64,000 nt of DNA from Micromonospora arborensis (GTDB lineage: Bacteria; Actinomycetota; Actinomycetes; Mycobacteriales; Micromonosporaceae): assembly GCF_003205615.1 (NCBI RefSeq), contig NZ_PYBV01000019.1, forward strand, positions 1-64,000, read 5' to 3'. Made by a program: the position numbers and the translations under genes. This document shows, piece after piece, positions 59,012 through 64,000 of this stretch. Under the pieces are notes generated by a model. The model saw only the letters and a program-made list of their open reading frames with translations, was not told the DNA's origin and searched no databases. The stretch's first letter is position 1. Every line of letters starts with the position of its first letter.

Positions 59012-59201
59012 GTTGTCTCCCCTCAGACCTACACCAGGGTCGGTGGGTTGCCCCACAGCCACTTCGTCACGACCACCCGCAACGGTCGCGGGGGTGTCGA
59101 CCAACGATTTTCCCTGATGAACACCGCCGGACCCAAACCGGAGCAGCATTGATGTAACAGCATCTAGCTTATCTTGAGAAGGCCTGTCACAATGTGCGGT
59201 C

Positions 59202-60020
59202 ATGCAGGCACGGTCGGCACTCTTCGACCTGTACGGCGACCACCTCCGTCCGAAGGGTGGCCGCGCACCGGTTGCCGCCCTGGTCAAGCTACTGGCGCCG
59301 CTGGGAATCGCACCGCCCGCCGTTCGCACCGCCGTGTCCCGGATGGTGCGTCAAGGCTGGCTCGAACCACTCCGGTTGGCCTCCGGACCGGGATATTCGA
59401 TCACACCAAAAGCCGCCCGGCGACTCGACGAGGCAGCGGCCCGGATCTACCGGACCGGCCGGGTCACCTGGGACGGCCGGTTCGATCTGCTGGTGTTGGA
59501 GGCTCCGGGGTCCCGCCGGGACCGGCAACGGCTCGCCGCCAACCTGACCTTCCTCGGCTACGGCACGCTCGACGAGCAGACCTGGGTCGCCACCCGCCCC
59601 GCCGAGGACGTCGACCTGCTACTCGCCGAGGCCGGCATCCAATTCGAGCGGTTCACCGCCGCCCACTTCTCCGGCACACCCGGGGCGATGGGCGTGGTCC
59701 GCCGGGCCTGGAATCTGAACGAGATCGGCCAAGCCTACGAACGCTTCGTCGCCGACCAGCGCCCACTACTCGCCGCCGTCACCGTGCGCAGCAGCGACGA
59801 GGAGGCGTACGCGACCCGGTTCCGGCTCGTGCACGCGTGGCGTACCTTCCTCTTCCGGGACCCGCAGCTGCCCCCGGCGCTGCTGCCCGAACGCTGGCCC
59901 GGCACCGCCGCGGCCAGTTTCTTCGACCGGCACGCGGCCCGCCTGCGTCCGGCCGCCGACCGGTACGTCGAACAGTGCCTCGACGCCGGCAACCGCATCG
60001 TCCGACAGAAGGGTCGTTAG
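59202..60020 (+). CDS. PaaX-family transcriptional regulator, 272 aa
   Basis: The winged helix lies in residues 1-75 (ALFDLYGDHLRPKGGRAPVA, AVRTAVSRMVRQGWLEPLR), followed by the PaaX domains (FDLLVLEAPGSRRDRQRLAA, VRRAWNLNEIGQAYERFV). PaaX-type proteins repress phenylacetyl-CoA catabolism, with phenylacetyl-CoA as inducer. The enoyl-CoA hydratase follows four bases after the stop, the common actinobacterial pair. The effector here is unproven. Confidence 0.92.
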   Translation: MQARSALFDLYGDHLRPKGGRAPVAALVKLLAPLGIAPPAVRTAVSRMVRQGWLEPLRLASGPGYSITPKAARRLDEAAARIYRTGRVTWDGRFDLLVLEAPGSRRDRQRLAANLTFLGYGTLDEQTWVATRPAEDVDLLLAEAGIQFERFTAAHFSGTPGAMGVVRRAWNLNEIGQAYERFVADQRPLLAAVTVRSSDEEAYATRFRLVHAWRTFLFRDPQLPPALLPERWPGTAAASFFDRHAARLRPAADRYVEQCLDAGNRIVRQKGR

Positions 60021-60024
60021 ACAC

Positions 60025-60816
60025 GTGACCGAGCCGCTGCTGGTCGACCGGACCGACGCCGTCGTCACCCTCACGCTGAACCGGGCGAACGCGATGAACG
60101 CGCTCGACGTGCCGCTCAAGGAGGCGCTGCGGGACGCCCTGGCCGAGTTGGAGACCGACCGGTCTTGCCGCGCGGTCGTGCTGGCCGGGGCCGGCGGATC
60201 GTTCAGCGCCGGTCAGGACCTGCGCGAGCACGTGGCCACCCTGGAAAACTCCGCCAGTGACCCCCTGGGCACCGTGCGGACGCACTACAACCCGATCGCG
60301 GCCCGGCTCGCCAACCTGCCCAAGCCGGTGATCGCCGCGGTCCGCGGAATGGCCGCCGGGGCGGGCGCGTCGCTGGCATTCCTCGCCGACATCCGCATCG
60401 GCGGCCCCACCACCAGTTTCCTGATGGCCTTCGCCAAGGTCGGCCTCGCCGCCGACACCGGCGCCTCCTGGACGCTGCCCCGGCTGGTCGGCCACGCCAA
60501 GGCGGTGGAGCTGCTGATGCTGGCGGAGCCGGTCCGCGCCGAGGAGGCCTGCCGGTTGGGTCTGCTCAACCGGTTGGTGGACGACGACGAGCAGGTGTTG
60601 CCGGCCGCCCAGGAGTTGGCCGCCCGCCTCGCCGCCGGCCCGACCGTCGCGTACGGGGCGATCAAGCGGCAGCTCTCCATCGCCGACGCCGGCACCCTCG
60701 CCGACGCCCTCGCGGCCGAGGCGCAGGCCCAGTCGATCTGCGGCGCCACCGCTGACCACCGGGCGGCCACGCTCGCGTTCGTCGGCAAGCAGAAACCGGT
60801 CTTCGAGGGACGCTGA
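60025..60816 (+). CDS. Enoyl-CoA hydratase/isomerase family protein, 263 aa
   Basis: The crotonase fold is seen from VVLAGAGGSFSAGQDLREHV (oxyanion hole, and the Asp-Leu of PaaG-type enzymes), AAVRGMAAGAGASLAFLADI (second oxyanion-hole stretch) and KVGLAADTGASWTLPRLVGH. The SFSAGQDL form is like PaaG, a 1,2-epoxyphenylacetyl-CoA isomerase. Adjacent paaX supports an aromatic-acyl-CoA link. GTG 60025 is chosen; the gap to paaX is four bases, suggesting co-translation. Confidence 0.92.
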   Translation: MTEPLLVDRTDAVVTLTLNRANAMNALDVPLKEALRDALAELETDRSCRAVVLAGAGGSFSAGQDLREHVATLENSASDPLGTVRTHYNPIAARLANLPKPVIAAVRGMAAGAGASLAFLADIRIGGPTTSFLMAFAKVGLAADTGASWTLPRLVGHAKAVELLMLAEPVRAEEACRLGLLNRLVDDDEQVLPAAQELAARLAAGPTVAYGAIKRQLSIADAGTLADALAAEAQAQSICGATADHRAATLAFVGKQKPVFEGR

Positions 60817-60875
60817 ACGCAATTCGCACGCCGCCTTTACCGTCCTCGAACAGGGGTCGCCTAGCGTCGGCGCGT

Positions 60876-62174
60876 ATGAGCGATCGTGAAGCGGTGGCGC
60901 ACCTGCTGCGCCGGGCCACCTTCGGGCCGACCGCAGACGAGGTGGACGCCGCCGAGCGGGCCGGGCCGGCGGCCACCCTGGACAACCTGCTCACCCCGGC
61001 CCGAACCGACCGTGGCGCGGCGGCCACACCGCCGCCGGTGCTGGCCGCGGACCCGTACGCCGAGCTGACCGGCGAGTCGACCCGCGAGCAACGGCAACAG
61101 GCCAACGCGGAGCGGCGCAAGCAGGTCCAGCAGGTCACCGCGTGGTGGCTGGACCGGATGGTGGCCGCCGAGGACGGGTTGACCGAGAAGCTGCTCTTCT
61201 TCTGGCACGGGCACTGGGCGACCAGCGTGCAGAAGGTCAAGTCGGCCCGGATGATGCAGGGCCAACTGGAGACGCTGCGCCGGCACGGACGTGGTCCGTT
61301 GCGCCCGCTGGTCGCCGCGATGGTGCGCGACCCTGCCCTGATCGTCTGGTTGGACGGGCAGAAGAACACCCGCAAGGCGCCGAACGAGAACCTGGCCCGC
61401 GAGCTGATGGAGTTGTTCACCCTCGGCATCGGCACCTACACCGAGGCCGACGTGAAGGCCGGCGCGCGGGCCCTGACCGGCTGGGTCGTCGACCGCCGAA
61501 CCGGTGCCGCCCGCTTCGAGGCCCGCCGGCACGACCCCGGCGAGAAGACCATCCTCGGGCAGAGCGGCCGGTTCGACGCCGAGGCGTACGCCGGGCTGCT
61601 GGCCGCCCAGCCAGCGGCGACGACGTTCGTGGCCGGGCGGCTCTGGTTCCGCTACGCCGGCAACGACGTCCCGGCACCGCAGGGCCTGGCCGGCCCGGAC
61701 ACCATCGCGACCCTGCGGGCGATCTTCTCGTCGCCGGCCTTCGCGCAGACCCGGGGCACGCTGGTAAAGCAACCCGTGGAGTGGTTGGTCGGCGCGTTGC
61801 GGCAGCTCGGCATCCGACCCTCCGCCCTGCCCGAGCAGCAACACAAACAACTGCTGGCCGGTCTGAACGCGCTGGACCAGGTGCCGCTGCGACCGCCCAG
61901 CGTGGGCGGCTGGCCGGCCGGGGCCGCCTGGCTGACCACCTCGTCACTGCAGGCCCGGCTGCGGACGGCCGAAATGCTCGCCGCCGCCACGGCACCGGCG
62001 GTGCTGGCCCGGCTGACCGCCGCGCCCACCGCCGGCCGGCCCGACGCGCTGGCCCGGCTGCTGGTGGTCGACGGTTGGAGCGCGCGCACCCGCGCCGCAC
62101 TCACCCCGCTGGCCGGCGAGCCCCGCAAGCTGCTGGCCGCCGGCCTGGTCAGCCCCGAATACACCGTCAGCTGA
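60876..62174 (+). CDS. DUF1800 family protein, 432 aa
   Basis: DUF1800 motifs: VAHLLRRATFGPTADEVDAA at the N-terminus, KLLFFWHGHWATSVQKVKSA, the KAPNENLARELMELFTLGIG core with conserved Asn-Glu-Asn, and ALTGWVVDRRTGAARF. The function is unknown; these proteins are always paired with a DUF1501 protein, as here (14 bases). No signal peptide is visible. ATG 60876 is eight bases after TAGCGT (60862-60867), indicating a leaderless transcript. Confidence 0.93.
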   Translation: MSDREAVAHLLRRATFGPTADEVDAAERAGPAATLDNLLTPARTDRGAAATPPPVLAADPYAELTGESTREQRQQANAERRKQVQQVTAWWLDRMVAAEDGLTEKLLFFWHGHWATSVQKVKSARMMQGQLETLRRHGRGPLRPLVAAMVRDPALIVWLDGQKNTRKAPNENLARELMELFTLGIGTYTEADVKAGARALTGWVVDRRTGAARFEARRHDPGEKTILGQSGRFDAEAYAGLLAAQPAATTFVAGRLWFRYAGNDVPAPQGLAGPDTIATLRAIFSSPAFAQTRGTLVKQPVEWLVGALRQLGIRPSALPEQQHKQLLAGLNALDQVPLRPPSVGGWPAGAAWLTTSSLQARLRTAEMLAAATAPAVLARLTAAPTAGRPDALARLLVVDGWSARTRAALTPLAGEPRKLLAAGLVSPEYTVS

Positions 62175-62188
62175 GCGGAGGAGTCGAC

Positions 62189-63430
62189 ATGGACACCCAG
62201 ACCCGACGCAGGTTCCTGCTGACCAGCGGGGTGGTCGGCGCGGGCGCGTTGGCCGCCGGCGCCGGCGCGTACCGCCTGCGGGACCTGCTGGACACCGCCG
62301 GGGACCGCGATCCGCAGGCTCGCACGCTGGTGCTGGTGACGCTGTACGGCGGTAATGACGGGCTCAACACCGTCATCCCGTACGGCGACCCCGCCTACCG
62401 GGCGGCCCGCCCCGAGCTGGCGTACCCGGACGGGGAGGTGCGGCGGTTGGACGACGGCTTCGGCCTCAACCCGGCACTGGCCGGCCTGCACCAACGCTGG
62501 TCCGCCGGTGGGCTGGCGATCGTGCGTGGGGTCGGCTACCCGAAGCCGGACCGCAGCCATTTCCGGTCGATGGACATCTGGCACACCGCGCAGCCCGACC
62601 GGCCGGGCAACACCGGCTGGCTGGGTCGGTGGCTGGACCAGGCGGGGGGCGACCCCCGGCTGGCGGTCTCCTTCGAGCCGGCGCTGCCGCCGCTGCTGGC
62701 CGGGGAGCGGAGCGCGGGTGCCGCGGTGCCGGTGAGCGACCGGAAGGCCACCAAGGGGCTGCCCGCGGAGACACTGACCGCGCTCGCCGCCGCCGAGGCG
62801 GGTGAGTCGGCGGCCCGGGGTCGGGCTGCCGCCTGCTTCGCCGACCTGCGGTCGGTGGACGAGATGATCCGCGAGGTACGCGACTCCGCCGACCCGGCAA
62901 CGGCGGACCCGGACGGCGAGCAGGCCCCCGCGACGGCCACCGGCGGGGCACGCACACCCCTGGACGCGCAGTTGGACCTGGTCGCGCAGTGCGTCGAGGC
63001 GGGAGTGTCCACCCGGGCCTTCTCGGTGTCGCTGGGCGGCTTCGACACCCACGCCGACGAGAAGCAGTTGCAGGCCGTCCTGCTGGGTCAGCTCGACCGG
63101 GCGTTGACCGGGTTCGCCGACCGGATGAGCCGCACCGAGGCGGGCCGGAAGGTGGTGGTGGCGGTCTACTCCGAGTTCGGCCGCCGCGTCCGGGCCAACG
63201 CCTCGGACGGCACCGACCACGGCACCGCCTCCGACCTGCTGCTGCTCGGTGCGGGCGTACGCGGTGGTTGGCACGGGGACGCGCCCAGCCTCACCGACCT
63301 CGACGACGGCGACCTGAAGTACACCACCGACTTCCGGGACGTCTACGCCACGCTGCTGGAGCAGGTGCTGGGCACCGACCCGGGCCCGGTGCTCGCCGAC
63401 TGGAAGGGCCGCGTGGACGGACTTTTCTAG
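62189..63430 (+). CDS. DUF1501 family protein with Tat signal, 413 aa
   Basis: The N-terminus MDTQTRRRFLLTSGVVGAGA is a twin-arginine signal (TRRRFLL), so the protein should be exported folded by Tat. DUF1501 landmarks are LVTLYGGNDGLNTVIPYGDP, VGYPKPDRSHFRSMDIWHTA, FSVSLGGFDTHADEKQ and YSEFGRRVRANASDGTDHGT, a sulfatase/alkaline-phosphatase-like fold. GGAGGAG precedes ATG 62189. It is co-transcribed with the DUF1800 gene; pair function unknown. Confidence 0.93.
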   Translation: MDTQTRRRFLLTSGVVGAGALAAGAGAYRLRDLLDTAGDRDPQARTLVLVTLYGGNDGLNTVIPYGDPAYRAARPELAYPDGEVRRLDDGFGLNPALAGLHQRWSAGGLAIVRGVGYPKPDRSHFRSMDIWHTAQPDRPGNTGWLGRWLDQAGGDPRLAVSFEPALPPLLAGERSAGAAVPVSDRKATKGLPAETLTALAAAEAGESAARGRAAACFADLRSVDEMIREVRDSADPATADPDGEQAPATATGGARTPLDAQLDLVAQCVEAGVSTRAFSVSLGGFDTHADEKQLQAVLLGQLDRALTGFADRMSRTEAGRKVVVAVYSEFGRRVRANASDGTDHGTASDLLLLGAGVRGGWHGDAPSLTDLDDGDLKYTTDFRDVYATLLEQVLGTDPGPVLADWKGRVDGLF

Positions 63431-63999
63431 TCGTCCTCTTCCGGGTCCTGGTTGGCCTCGGCACCCAGCACGAACGCCTGCATGGCCAGCTCGTCGCCGG
63501 CCGGCGAGACGAAGGCGGGCAGCTCACGCGGGCCCAACTCCTGCACGTACGACCAGAACAGCCGGACCGCCTCCGCCGGCGTGCCGGCCTCGATCGGCAG
63601 GTCGAGGCTGACCAGCCAGGTGCGCCGTGCCGGGGGCGGGCCGAGCTGGTCGGCCAACGCCCGGAAGGCGGCGGACTCCAGCGCGGTGACCGGCCCGTCG
63701 AGTGTCAGCAGGTCGGCCGGCACCGGCTCGTCGAAGGCCCGCCGGGTGTACGCCACGACGAGCGTCCCCGGCTCGACCGGGGACTGCGGGTCGTCGGGAT
63801 CTTCGCGGTGGCGCTGACCCGGCGCGGTGACCCGACCGAGCGCCACCAGCCGCGGCGGCGCGTCGACCAGCACCGCAACCTGGTCTCCCGGCCCCGGTCG
63901 GGCGGCGTCAGCCAGCCCGGTCAGCTCCAGCGTGTCGTGGTGCACGAGCCGCTCGGCCTCGTACCGCTCGGCTGGCAGCAGCACGGCCCAGGTGCCCAC
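63427..63999 (-). CDS. Conserved hypothetical protein at the window edge, 190 aa or more
   Basis: The frame opens with GTG 63999 one base from the end of the window and may continue beyond it. The N-terminal part (GTWAVLLPAERYEAERLVHH, then GDQVAVLVDAPPRLVALGRV) looks like an EVE/PUA-type barrel, and WLVSLDLPIEAGTPAEAVRLFWSYV lies in the second half, ending in an acidic tail. Function is not assigned. Its stop overlaps the end of the DUF1501 gene by four bases, tail to tail. Confidence 0.65.
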   Translation of the reverse strand: MGTWAVLLPAERYEAERLVHHDTLELTGLADAARPGPGDQVAVLVDAPPRLVALGRVTAPGQRHREDPDDPQSPVEPGTLVVAYTRRAFDEPVPADLLTLDGPVTALESAAFRALADQLGPPPARRTWLVSLDLPIEAGTPAEAVRLFWSYVQELGPRELPAFVSPAGDELAMQAFVLGAEANQDPEEDD

Positions 64000-64000
64000 G

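Overview
The window is about 72% GC, with dense actinobacterial coding, GTG starts and many start codons 7-8 bases after a TANNNT box. The gene set (galU/moeA/sepX block, SigE-family sigma factors, DUF2637/RepSA-type integrative element, DUF6758, DUF3117, ALF-repeat proteins) points to Micromonosporaceae, most likely Micromonospora. The genus is an inference from gene content; no search was run. The first ~190 bases are long C runs, probably a damaged contig end.

Layout. 1-4945: right end of an integrative conjugative element (AICE) with a DUF2637 membrane protein, RepSA-like HUH replication initiator, a small protein, Xis and a tyrosine integrase, abutting tRNA-Ala(CGC). 5212-5613: GTTGATC minisatellite with two copies of an 80-bp palindromic element; a third copy lies at 24712-24791. 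5697-12007 (minus): a chain reading diguanylate cyclase, galU, moeA, GNAT, sepX. 12093-14189: 5-FTHF cyclo-ligase, FmdB zinc ribbon, SAF/CpaB-like protein. 14228-14690: tandem array split by a 150-bp hairpin element whose inverted copy lies at 47011-47160. 14686-24565: housekeeping genes (DUF2231, Fur, DUF2236, RecB-type nuclease, MarC, PHP, SigE-type sigma with partner, PH-domain protein, an unlisted 52-aa gene, DUF6758, TrmH). 24835-32240: MaoC hydratase, thioredoxin with a SigR-type promoter, HTTM/DCC redox module, radical SAM protein, ECF sigma with partner, CoA-binding protein.

32337-41106 (minus): the most striking locus. Two secreted ~1,200-residue ALF-repeat proteins share one scaffold but have unrelated C-termini of ~230-260 residues. 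Each stop codon overlaps the start of a small, unrelated gene (a soluble 141-aa protein and a 139-aa four-helix membrane protein). This is the layout of a polymorphic toxin-immunity pair, twice, with an exported 158-aa protein between.

41286-50061: acyl-CoA dehydrogenase, CoA ester lyase, two SDRs, two DUF4190 paralogues, a decayed sigma factor with a leftover partner, EamA transporter, HAD hydrolase. 50111-64000: PhzF, soluble MgtE-N protein with DUF1003, Mrp ATPase, TatB, HtrA protease, O-methyltransferase, leucyl aminopeptidase, DUF3117, PaaX regulator with enoyl-CoA hydratase, and a DUF1800/DUF1501 exported pair.

The acyl-CoA dehydrogenase, MaoC hydratase and CoA ester lyase could serve one acyl-CoA (leucine/ethylmalonyl-CoA type) route, but here they are separated by the 15-kb stretch that holds the toxin-like locus.
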